Assembly (NCBI RefSeq): GCF_902499175.1
Contig: NZ_CABVQC010000001.1
Coordinates: forward strand, 62,001-126,000
Origin: Burkholderia aenigmatica
GTDB lineage: Bacteria > Pseudomonadota > Gammaproteobacteria > Burkholderiales > Burkholderiaceae
Direction: 5' to 3'
DNA: 64,000 bases
Part shown: positions 1 to 7,228 of the stretch, one piece after another
Layout: the number at the start of each line of letters is the position of its first letter
How positions within the stretch are numbered: position 1 is the first letter of the stretch
Position numbers and translations under genes: made by a program
The notes under the pieces: model-generated
Databases searched by the model: none
What the model was told of the DNA's origin: nothing
What the model saw: only the letters and a program-made list of their open reading frames with translations

Positions 1-154
1 TCTTGCCGGTGCCGGTCTGGGCCGCCGCCATCACGTCCTTGCCACCGAGCACGGCAGGAATCGCCTTGGCCTGCACCGGCGTAGGGGCCTGGTAATTGAG
101 GTCCTGCAGATTACGCAGCAAGGGATCGATCAGGCCGAGCGAGGCAAAAGACAT
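1..154 (-). CDS. DEAD-box ATP-dependent RNA helicase, N-terminal fragment
   Basis: The gene starts at the ATG at 154 and runs off the left edge, so only the first 51 codons are visible. They contain a Q motif (F-x-x-L-G-L near the start, then P-T-P-V-Q-A-x-A-I-P) and motif I, AAQTGTGK, which binds ATP. This order and spacing are typical of DEAD-box helicases of the RhlE/DbpA type, which unwind short RNA duplexes in ribosome assembly or RNA decay. The subfamily cannot be fixed because the C-terminal tail lies outside the window. Confidence 0.9.
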   Translation of the reverse strand, partial: MSFASLGLIDPLLRNLQDLNYQAPTPVQAKAIPAVLGGKDVMAAAQTGTGK

Positions 155-545
155 GGACGTATTCCGGACTAAAACCGCAATTCTAGCGGTTGCCGGGCGG
201 ATCAAGGCCCGCCGCGCCTGGCTGGACGCCGCCGGCGGGGGGCAGATACGGTCAACCGGAAGCAGCCGCTGACGCAAAGCAACCCGATCCAGCCCATTTT
301 CCGGCACCCAATCGCCCCTCGGAGGAGCCGCTCGACCCTTATCTGTCTGTCACCTCATCGCTTGCGGTTCGGGCAACGAGGTCCGGAGAAGGTAGAGGTA
401 TCGCCGCTCCGAACTGGCGACGAAGGCGGGCCTGAGCCGCTCGACGCTGTTCCATGACGAAAGCCAGGTGATAAGCTCGATGCCGGCGTACTGTCGCGTA
501 TCGACACGCCCCGAACCCTGCCCTTACGACCGCAACGAGCCGCCC
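155..545. other. Intergenic region, no gene recognised
   Basis: About 390 bases between the divergent helicase and substrate-binding protein genes. Open frames here have no recognisable product and look like GC-rich chance frames. It presumably carries both promoters, but I could not assign hexamers with confidence. Confidence 0.5.
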
Positions 546-1280
546 ATGTCCCTCGCCCCTTCCGTCCTCTCCGCGTTCACGCCGACCGGCAAGCTGCGCG
601 CGTCGATCAATCTCGGCAACCCGATCCTCGCGAATCGCGACCCGGCGACGGGCGAACCGTTCGGCGTATCGATCGACCTCGCGCGCGCGTTCGCCGAACG
701 CCTATCGGCCGAGCTGGAGCTCGTGGTGTTCGACGCCGCCGGAAAGTCGGTGCAGGCGCTGACCGACGAGCGTGCCGATTTCGGATTCTTCGCGGTCGAT
801 CCGCTGCGCGGCGAAACGGTCGCGTTCACCGCGCCGTATGTGCTGATCGAGGGGTTCTATCTCGTACGCGACGCTTCGCCGATCCGCACGAATGCGGACG
901 TCGACCAACCCGACAACCGCGTGACCGTCGGCAAGGGCAGCGCCTACGACCTGTTCCTCACGCGCGAACTGAAGGCCGCGCAGATCGTGCGTGCGCCGAC
1001 GTCGCAGGCCGTCGTGCAGACCTTCGTCGAGCAGCAACTGGAAGTCGCGGCGGGCGTGAGGCAGCAACTCGAGGCCGACGCGGCGAAGACGCCCGGCCTG
1101 CGCCTGCTCGACGAGCGGTTCATGGTGATCCGGCAGGCCATGGGCGTGCCGAAGAGTCGCGGCGAAGCGGCCGCGGCGGCGCTGAATGCGTTCGTCGAGG
1201 AAATGAAGGCGTCGGGCTTCGTCGCGGATTCGCTGCGGCGGCATGGCATCAGCGGCGCATCCGTCGCGCCGCAAGCGTGA
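546..1280 (+). CDS. Family 3 extracellular solute-binding-like protein without signal peptide
   Basis: This 244-residue protein has the fold pattern of the amino-acid-type periplasmic binding proteins (SBP_bac_3): an opening strand reading KLRASINLGNP, then a G-x-x-x-D-L-A-x-A-F-A segment, an LTDERADFGFFAVDP lobe and FTAPYVLIEGFYLV. I chose the ATG at 546 because the family homology begins about 15 residues after it; the frame is open upstream to 468 but that part is arginine/proline rich and unconvincing. No signal peptide is visible, which is unusual for this family, so it may act in the cytoplasm or its true start may have been lost. No permease or ATPase gene is adjacent. Confidence 0.75.
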   Translation: MSLAPSVLSAFTPTGKLRASINLGNPILANRDPATGEPFGVSIDLARAFAERLSAELELVVFDAAGKSVQALTDERADFGFFAVDPLRGETVAFTAPYVLIEGFYLVRDASPIRTNADVDQPDNRVTVGKGSAYDLFLTRELKAAQIVRAPTSQAVVQTFVEQQLEVAAGVRQQLEADAAKTPGLRLLDERFMVIRQAMGVPKSRGEAAAAALNAFVEEMKASGFVADSLRRHGISGASVAPQA

Positions 1281-1338
1281 TGGCATACCGCGTGATGCAG
1301 CGGCACGCGACTGCGCGCGCCCCGCTTTTGACCTGAAA

Positions 1339-1398
1339 CGCGAAAGCAGGCTCGATACCCGTCGGCTTGCGCAACGGGATCGATGCCTGCTTTCGCGC
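1339..1398. terminator. Long inverted repeat between convergent genes
   Basis: Arms of about 24 bases (1339-1362 and 1375-1398) are nearly complementary; the outer 13 bases, CGCGAAAGCAGGC, pair perfectly with GCCTGCTTTCGCG. It sits between the convergent substrate-binding protein and cytochrome c genes, so a bidirectional terminator is the likely role. There is no clear U-run. Confidence 0.55.
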
Positions 1399-1423
1399 CG
1401 CACTTACGCGGCGGTTCGCCGAA

Positions 1424-2929
1424 TCAGCCGGCCTTACCTTGCGGCGGATTGGCCAGCGGCGTGCGTTGGCGGCGGCGCCACCAGAATGCGACGCCCAACA
1501 GCGCGATCAGCACGACAACCACTGCGCCAGGCAGCATCAGCGGCCGGACGCGCACGAGCAATGGAACCGGGCCGCCGCTGCGCACGACGGCAACGTCGTC
1601 CGCGGTGACGGTCACGTCCGGATTGCCGTACTGCGCGAGCACGTAGTTCGAGATTGCAGCGATCTGATCGTCTTTGAGCGGCTGGACATAGGAATCCTCA
1701 CCGAAAGACGGCATCAGCACGTGCTCGCCCCCCACCTCGCGATCGACGCCGTACAGGATCGCCGCAATCAGGTTCGACGGATTGCGCGAGCCGGTGGCGG
1801 TATTGTTCGACAGCGACGGATATGCCTGGCTCGGGCTGCCCTTGCCGTTGGCCTGGTGGCAACTCGCGCAGTACCCGCTGAACAGCGCCGCCCCCGTCGT
1901 CAGCGTGCCGTTCGCATTCAGCGCGGATGCGCCGCGCAACGTCGCTTCGCTGTTGACCGCCTGCCCGTGCGCGAATGCCGGCACCGACTCGCGGTCGTCG
2001 CGGATCGGCTTCGTGCTGCGCAGATACGAGACGATCGATTTCAGGTCTGCGTCCGACAGATACTGCAGGCTGTTCTGCACGGCTTCCGCCATCGGCCCGG
2101 CCGCCTGGTTCTTGCCCGGTGCGCGGCCGGTCTTCAGGTACGACACCAGCTCGGCGTCGGTCCACGCGCCGATGCCGCTCACCGGATCCGACGTGATGTT
2201 CGGCGCATACCATGCGCCGAGCTGCGCGCCGCCCAGGTTGCGGCCGAAGTCTTCGGCCATCAGCACGTTGCGCGGCGTGTGGCACGCACTGCAGTGCGCC
2301 AGCACGTTGGTCAGGTACGCGCCGCGATTCCACTGCGCGTCGTGGGCCGGATCGGCTTCGAAACGCTTGTTCGTCAGGAACAGCATGTTCCATCCCGCCA
2401 TCGCCATGCGCATGCCGAACGGGAACTGCAGGTTCGTGGCGGGCGCGGGTTCGTCGACCGGTTTCACCGCATGCATGAAGTAGCTGTAAAGCGCGTGCAC
2501 GTCGTCGTCGCTGAGGCCGCTGTACGACGTATAGGGCATCGCGGGATACAGATGCGCGCCATCCGCGCGCACGCCTTCGCGCAGCGCGCTTGCGAACTGC
2601 GCTTCGGTGTAGTTGCCGATCCCGGCCGTTTTCGACGGCGTGATGTTGCTCGAATAGATCTGCCCCATCGGCGACGCGATGCCGTATCCGCCCGCGAACG
2701 GCTTGCCGCCGTCAAGCGCCGTATGGCATGCCATGCAGTCCGCCGCGATCGCGAGCTGATGGCCCTTTTCGATCAGCGCGGCGTCTGCCGATGTCGAAGC
2801 CGGGCCGGCCGGCGCATCCTGCGCGAACACGGATGCGCTGCCGACGAGCGCGAACAGGCCGGCTGCGATGGCCGCGCGATACCCGGCGCCGCGCCGCGCG
2901 CGACGGTGTCGTTGAATCGTATGTGTCAT
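1424..2929 (-). CDS. Triheme cytochrome c subunit of a membrane-bound dehydrogenase
   Basis: A 501-residue exported protein with a signal peptide (residues about 1-36), three heme-attachment motifs (CMACH at 65-69, then CSACH and CASCH) and a C-terminal membrane helix followed by WWRRRQ. This is the layout of the cytochrome subunit of membrane-bound alcohol, gluconate and sorbitol dehydrogenases, which passes electrons from the flavoprotein to ubiquinone at the periplasmic face of the inner membrane. Its start lies 4 bases after the flavoprotein stop, so it is the last gene of a three-gene operon. The substrate cannot be read from this subunit. Confidence 0.93.
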   Translation of the reverse strand: MTHTIQRHRRARRGAGYRAAIAAGLFALVGSASVFAQDAPAGPASTSADAALIEKGHQLAIAADCMACHTALDGGKPFAGGYGIASPMGQIYSSNITPSKTAGIGNYTEAQFASALREGVRADGAHLYPAMPYTSYSGLSDDDVHALYSYFMHAVKPVDEPAPATNLQFPFGMRMAMAGWNMLFLTNKRFEADPAHDAQWNRGAYLTNVLAHCSACHTPRNVLMAEDFGRNLGGAQLGAWYAPNITSDPVSGIGAWTDAELVSYLKTGRAPGKNQAAGPMAEAVQNSLQYLSDADLKSIVSYLRSTKPIRDDRESVPAFAHGQAVNSEATLRGASALNANGTLTTGAALFSGYCASCHQANGKGSPSQAYPSLSNNTATGSRNPSNLIAAILYGVDREVGGEHVLMPSFGEDSYVQPLKDDQIAAISNYVLAQYGNPDVTVTADDVAVVRSGGPVPLLVRVRPLMLPGAVVVVLIALLGVAFWWRRRQRTPLANPPQGKAG

Positions 2930-2933
2930 CGCA

Positions 2934-4586
2934 TCAACCCTTCGCGAGGCTGGCGGAAATCGAATCCGCGGCCTTCAGGCCAAGGGCCGCCATCGACAGC
3001 GTCGTGTTGACGACGGACGCCGACGGCATCGCGCCGCCGCCCGGCAGCCACAGGTTCGCATGGTCGTGCGCGCGGCAGTCGCCGTCGACGACCGAGTTCT
3101 TCGGATCCGAGCCCATGATGGTGCCGCCCATGATGTGATTGTTCGCGTTCAGCGTCGTCGTGATGTTGAATTCGACCGCGTCGAACAGGCTGCCGATGTG
3201 CGACAGCTGCTTGCATGCCGCGTCGTAGCCGCGCCGCACGTAGTCGCCGACGTCGTAGTGGATGTCCGGGCACGCGAGGCCGAGCGGATCGACGCGCGTC
3301 TTGCTGAGCGTCAGGCGGTTGTTCGGATCCGGCAGCGGTTCGAGGCTGATCGACAGGTCGACGCCGTAGATCGCGCGCCGCCGGATTTCCTCGTCGAGTG
3401 CCTTGCCGACCAGGCCGAGCTTCAGCGCCTGCTGCGTCGCCGGCCCGACGCGCGAGATGTTGTTCAGGATCATCTTGTTCGCCGAATACTGTCCGCGGAA
3501 ATCGCCATCGCGCGGACCGACGATACAGCTGCTCTGCGCGGGGCCGCGGCCGAGCCACATCGGCTCGTTCGCGAGGAACGTGCAGTGAAAGCCCGAGTGA
3601 TCCATCATGTTGCGGCCAACCTGGTCCGAGCCGTTCGCGATGCCGTGCGGATTGCGCTCGTTCGCGGCCAGCAGCAGCAGGCGCGGGGTCTCGATGCCGT
3701 TGCAGGCGAGCACGAACCGCTTGCCGCTCGCCTTGTGCGACTTGTGCGACGCGTCGTACCAATGCACGGCCGTCACGCGATTGTTCGCATCGGTGTCGAT
3801 CTTGTAGACGACCGATTCGGCGAGCACCTTCGCACCCTTGCGCTCCGCGCGCTCGATGTGGTGGATGCCGTTGTACATCGCGCCGATCGGGCAGATCGGC
3901 TGGCAGTTGTTGTTGCCGCAGCAGGTCGGGCGGCCATGCCACGGCCGCGTGCTGCGCGCCTGCGGAATCGGGATCGACCGGTAGCCGTGCGCGTTGACGA
4001 TTTCGGCGAAGCGCCGGTCGCCATGCCCCCACGGCACCATGTCCATCGGATACGGGCGGCTGCGTTGCGACGGCGACTGCATCGCCGGGTCGCTCGGCCC
4101 GGCAACGCCCATCTCGTCTTCCGCACGGCAATAGTACGGCTCGAGCTCCTCATAGGCGATCGGCCAGTCGCGGCCGACGCCATACGTCGACTTCATCCGG
4201 AAATCGACCGGCAGATGCCGCCAGCTCGACGCGGCCCAGTGCCAGGTCGTGCCGCCGACCGTGCGCAGGTAGCCCTGCTGGAAACTCTGGCCGTCCGGGC
4301 CGCTCAGGCCGACGTAGTTGTTCTTCGGAAAATACAGCGGGGCCGGCGCATTCGGCGCCTGCGGGTAGAGCCCCTGGAAGTCGGAGCCGACGCGATTGTC
4401 GAACGGCATGTTGCGCCAGTTCTCGACCGCCTGCCCACGCTCGATGCGCAGGCCGGATTCGAGGATCAGCACCGAGTGGCCCTGGCTCACCAGCTGGTCG
4501 GCGATCAAGCCGCCCACCACGCCGGATCCCACGATCACGACGTCGGCCGACACGTCGCCGTTCGATTCAAATACAGGAGTTTTCAT
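2934..4586 (-). CDS. GMC-family flavoprotein dehydrogenase, large subunit
   Basis: The 550-residue protein begins with the FAD-binding Rossmann motif (G20-x-G22-x-x-G25, in VVIVGSGVVGG) followed by an acidic LILESG strand end. Its C-terminus has the GMC pattern HIMGGTIMGSDPKNSVVD, then LPGGGAMPSASVVNTTLSMAALGLKAAD split over two segments. These mark the glucose-methanol-choline oxidoreductases, specifically the membrane-bound gluconate/2-ketogluconate/sorbitol dehydrogenase group. The start at 4586 has an upstream AGGAG and follows the small subunit stop by 5 bases. It oxidises a sugar, sugar acid or polyol in the periplasm; the exact substrate is not decidable from sequence alone. Confidence 0.93.
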   Translation of the reverse strand: MKTPVFESNGDVSADVVIVGSGVVGGLIADQLVSQGHSVLILESGLRIERGQAVENWRNMPFDNRVGSDFQGLYPQAPNAPAPLYFPKNNYVGLSGPDGQSFQQGYLRTVGGTTWHWAASSWRHLPVDFRMKSTYGVGRDWPIAYEELEPYYCRAEDEMGVAGPSDPAMQSPSQRSRPYPMDMVPWGHGDRRFAEIVNAHGYRSIPIPQARSTRPWHGRPTCCGNNNCQPICPIGAMYNGIHHIERAERKGAKVLAESVVYKIDTDANNRVTAVHWYDASHKSHKASGKRFVLACNGIETPRLLLLAANERNPHGIANGSDQVGRNMMDHSGFHCTFLANEPMWLGRGPAQSSCIVGPRDGDFRGQYSANKMILNNISRVGPATQQALKLGLVGKALDEEIRRRAIYGVDLSISLEPLPDPNNRLTLSKTRVDPLGLACPDIHYDVGDYVRRGYDAACKQLSHIGSLFDAVEFNITTTLNANNHIMGGTIMGSDPKNSVVDGDCRAHDHANLWLPGGGAMPSASVVNTTLSMAALGLKAADSISASLAKG

Positions 4587-4591
4587 GAGAT

Positions 4592-5182
4592 TCAGGCGTG
4601 CGTTTGCGGGTGCTGTGAAGTGGCTGACGCGACTGCTTTGCGCGGCGGCGCGACATCGGCCGGCGGCGGTTCGGCGGTCCACCACAGAGGGCCGTTCGAA
4701 CAGTAGGTCGGCGCGCTCATCCCGTCGTGGACGGTGCCGTACATCAGCGCATCCGCATACGTGACCATCACGGCCTTCTGGCCATGACCGACGGTGCCCG
4801 TGTACCACGCGGCGACGATCGCGAGCGCGGTGTCGTGCAGGCCCGCGCCATCGGCATCGGCCAGCAGTTGCGCCGGGGTTTGCCCGGCGCGCATGCGTTG
4901 CGCCAGCGCGGCCGCCCGCGCGGCAAAACCGGCGTCCGTGCGGTGGAACGCATCGATGAGGCGTCTGGCCGTCATCGGGTCGAGATTCGTGTGGCCTGTC
5001 AGTGCTTGCGACAGTGCGAGAAAGGTCTTGGCGTCGAGCGACGGCTGCTGCGCGAATGCGTATCCGGGCGCGGCGGTGAGCAGCCCGACTTGCGTCAGTG
5101 CTGCCGCCATCACTTTCAGGGCTGCTCGCCGGGTAATGCCGGCGCGCGCGATGACGCGCGTGTCATGATCGTTAGGGGCCAT
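4592..5182 (-). CDS. Small Tat-exported subunit of the membrane-bound dehydrogenase
   Basis: This 196-residue protein has a twin-arginine leader (ITRRAALKVMAAAL, ending near AFAQQ) and resembles the small chaperone-like subunit of FAD-dependent sorbitol/gluconate dehydrogenases. In that family the small subunit is exported together with the GMC subunit, since the large subunit has no signal of its own. The ATG at 5182 was chosen because it places the Tat motif about 17 residues in; the longer open frame upstream is arginine rich without a leader. First gene of the operon; operators lie 200-250 bases upstream. Confidence 0.85.
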   Translation of the reverse strand: MAPNDHDTRVIARAGITRRAALKVMAAALTQVGLLTAAPGYAFAQQPSLDAKTFLALSQALTGHTNLDPMTARRLIDAFHRTDAGFAARAAALAQRMRAGQTPAQLLADADGAGLHDTALAIVAAWYTGTVGHGQKAVMVTYADALMYGTVHDGMSAPTYCSNGPLWWTAEPPPADVAPPRKAVASATSQHPQTHA

Positions 5183-5372
5183 GTCGTTTTCGTCTTTTTG
5201 GCGAGAGGTTGCTCGCAGGCTTTCTTGCAAATGATCGGCGACGGGAGTCGCTCCGCGCGAAACAACGGAATGCCTCCCCCACCGGCAGTGCGTAACCCGT
5301 CCGACAGCACCGGCAAACGACCATGACCGGCTGAACCAAGTATTGCACATGCCATGCAATGCGAATTTTTAT

Positions 5373-5400
5373 CTGGCCGGATTATGCATAATCCGGCCAG
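5373..5400. promoter_or_regulatory. 28-bp perfect palindrome, probable operator
   Basis: The half CTGGCCGGATTATG at 5373-5386 is followed directly by its exact reverse complement at 5387-5400. A perfect 28-bp dyad with no spacer about 190 bases ahead of the dehydrogenase operon is best read as a binding site for a dimeric repressor or activator. It has no T-run, so a terminator is less likely. Confidence 0.6.
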
Positions 5401-5402
5401 GG

Positions 5403-5420
5403 AATGGAACCGGTTCCATT
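5403..5420. promoter_or_regulatory. LacI-type operator
   Basis: AATGGAACCGGTTCCATT is a perfect 18-bp palindrome with the central CG and the TGNAANCGNTTNCA pattern typical of LacI/GalR-family operators. A second AACCGGTT core lies about 20 bases further on (near 5432). The regulator gene is not in this window. Confidence 0.6.
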
Positions 5421-5660
5421 TTTGCATCCAGCAACCGGTTCAAATTTTCATCGCGAAGGGGGAAGTGTAGCGATATCGATCGAATCGCGTATTTTCGCGA
5501 CCGAGTCGAACCGTCAATCCCGTCTGACGCGGGGCGAATCCATCGGGCCGCAGTCGGCCTCGGATACGCGCAAGACTGAATGAAATTAAAACGTCAGGCT
5601 TTTATTATTATTTTGAAAGAATAATCGGCTTATATCACTGCCGGCCCGTAGTGCGGCGAT

Positions 5661-6176
5661 TTACCGGACTGCCGCCGCACCCGCGGCCGCGATCACGCTA
5701 TCCTGCACACCCGCGCCACCGCTGGTCCCGATCGCACCGATCAGTTGCCCGCCAACCACGATCGGAATACCGCCCTCCCCCGCGAGAATGCCCGGGATGC
5801 TGAGGTTGCCGGTCGCGCCGCCGTTGTTGATCGCGTTCTGCATGTCCTTGGTCTGCCTGCGGAAACGCACCGATGCCCGCGCCTTGGCTTCCGCAATATC
5901 GGTGGATGCGAGTTGCGTCCCATCCATTTTGTCGCACGAGACCAGATTCCCGCCGCTGTCGACGACGGCGATCGCGTATTTCCAGTTGCGGTGTCGGGCC
6001 TCTGCTTCGGCGGCCGCCATCGCCGTGCGCGCCTGTGCCAGCGTAATGGGCGGACCGTACGGGATGTCATACGGCAGTTGTTCGGGAATCGGTGCCGGCG
6101 CGGGAGATTGTGCGGCTGCATGGGCCGTGAAAATGGCGCTGGCCACGATGAAGATACGGGATTTCTTCGAAAGCAT
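5661..6176 (-). CDS. GlcG/HbpS-family heme-binding-like secreted protein
   Basis: A 171-residue protein with a signal peptide (MLSKKSRIFIVASAIFTAHA, cut near AAAQ) and a GlcG/HbpS/DUF336 domain: LAQARTAMAAAEAEA, then AIAVVDSGGNLV, KARASVRFRR, and the glycine-rich GGIPIVVGGQLIGAIGTSGG. Family members bind heme or act as accessory proteins; many sit beside oxidases or dehydrogenases. I prefer the ATG at 6176 because it starts the hydrophobic leader; an in-frame ATG at 6236 would add 20 residues. It is on the same strand as the dehydrogenase operon but about 480 bases upstream, so it is probably a separate unit. Confidence 0.85.
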   Translation of the reverse strand: MLSKKSRIFIVASAIFTAHAAAQSPAPAPIPEQLPYDIPYGPPITLAQARTAMAAAEAEARHRNWKYAIAVVDSGGNLVSCDKMDGTQLASTDIAEAKARASVRFRRQTKDMQNAINNGGATGNLSIPGILAGEGGIPIVVGGQLIGAIGTSGGAGVQDSVIAAAGAAAVR

Positions 6177-6615
6177 GAGAGAGGGTTCCAGAAAGGCTCG
6201 GCGAATGGTTGATCTTGCTTGTGTCACAAACGTCATGCCTCGTCAGCATGGTCACCGCAAGGCCTCCCCATTCGGGAATGGCAGCTGATTACTCAGGTGA
6301 TGACGCAGGCCCGTGATCGAGGTTGGAATGTGACGCTGGCCGCGCAAGACTGCCACGGTGGAGATGGATCCTGAGAAACGGCAGGAACGGGTGCAGCAAC
6401 GTGTTTTGATTGCTACAGACCCGAATACTATCCGACAGCCAATGACGGTGCGCCCGAGACCGAGGGCGCTACCGATGGTCAGCCAGACTTTCGACATCCT
6501 GTTGCCATGCCTGGCATTTCATTGAGGACGGCGACGACGCAATCGCATGCACGGATACGGTTTCGTCGATGGCGTGGTTGTAATAGCGGTCGGCGAGCAG
6601 CCCCCGCCGGCCCGG
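6177..6615. other. Intergenic region, no gene recognised
   Basis: About 440 bases between two minus-strand genes. Short frames exist on both strands but none has a convincing start, codon pattern or family resemblance. Confidence 0.4.
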
Positions 6616-6903
6616 TCAGGCACCTTCGACCAGCACGGCCCGAAAGCGTGCGCCCTTGAAGCGATGCTGCACAGCGCTCTGGTATTCCGGGCTGTCGTAC
6701 CACGCGCGCGCGGCGTCCCTGGACGGAAACTCGACGATCACCACGCCCTCCGGGCCGTCGCCCTCGAGCGTTTCCTGCGGGCCATACGCGGCCAGCACCT
6801 TCACCGGGTGGCCGGCCAGCGTCGCGCCGACCTTGCTCTGGTAGATGTCGAGTTCGTGTTGGTCCTGCGTGCTTTCATGCGTGAAGACGATATAGGTCGC
6901 CAA
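6616..6903 (-). CDS. DUF1330 family small protein
   Basis: The 95-residue product is a ferredoxin-like-fold DUF1330 protein: MATYIVFTHESTQD at the start, VKVLAAYGPQETLEG, VVIVEFPSRDAARAWYDSPEY and a closing ARFRAVLVEG. This is a stand-alone, cytoplasmic domain of unknown biochemical role that often accompanies catabolic genes. The start is a TTG at 6903, preceded by AGGAG eight bases upstream; no ATG fits the family's conserved N-terminus, so the TTG is the real start. Confidence 0.85.
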   Translation of the reverse strand: MATYIVFTHESTQDQHELDIYQSKVGATLAGHPVKVLAAYGPQETLEGDGPEGVVIVEFPSRDAARAWYDSPEYQSAVQHRFKGARFRAVLVEGA

Positions 6904-7228
6904 GATTGCACTCCTGATGCGGTTAGAGAATGACTGGACGATCCGGAGACGTCCGTCGGCCAACGACATTCATCCTAACGATGCGGTGCGCTTTCTCGTA
7001 TCCCCCTTGCACCCAACTCAGTATTCGAGCCGGATTAACAATGGATGCCTTACTTGGTCGGGCGCATGGCGCGGCGGCTGCATCTCGCGTCGACAGTTGC
7101 CCCCCCAAAAAAACACCCCTCAAAGAGAGGGGTGCTTGGGCCGGATCGCGGCGCGTCCTCAGCCACTTGCCAGTCGGCTGAGAGAAACCATCGCCCGTCT
7201 CCGGAGCCGTCGATACGAAGCATCACGC
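6904..7228. other. Intergenic region containing the uvrA terminator
   Basis: About 325 bases with no gene. It holds a clear minus-strand terminator (annotated at 7107-7134) and the presumed promoter of the DUF1330 gene. Confidence 0.5.
7107..7134 (-). terminator. Rho-independent terminator of uvrA
   Basis: Read on the minus strand, CACCCCTC and GAGGGGTG form an 8-bp stem with a 5-base loop, followed by seven T residues. It lies about 95 bases past the uvrA stop and points the same way. Confidence 0.85.

Larger units (their letters stand above)
5183..5660. other. Control region of the dehydrogenase operon
   Basis: No gene is recognised. The stretch is less GC-rich than its surroundings, holds the palindromes annotated separately, and becomes A/T rich at 5580-5640 towards the neighbouring GlcG-like gene. 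Confidence 0.5.

Noticed and set aside
1367-4706. Long plus-strand open frames (547 and 548 codons) opposite the dehydrogenase operon
   Set aside because: They mirror the cytochrome c and GMC genes, have arginine-rich products and no family resemblance; the minus-strand genes carry heme and FAD motifs.
5373-5400. Terminator interpretation of the 28-bp palindrome
   Set aside because: No spacer for a loop, no T-run, and it sits upstream of a start codon between divergent or distant genes, so an operator is more likely.
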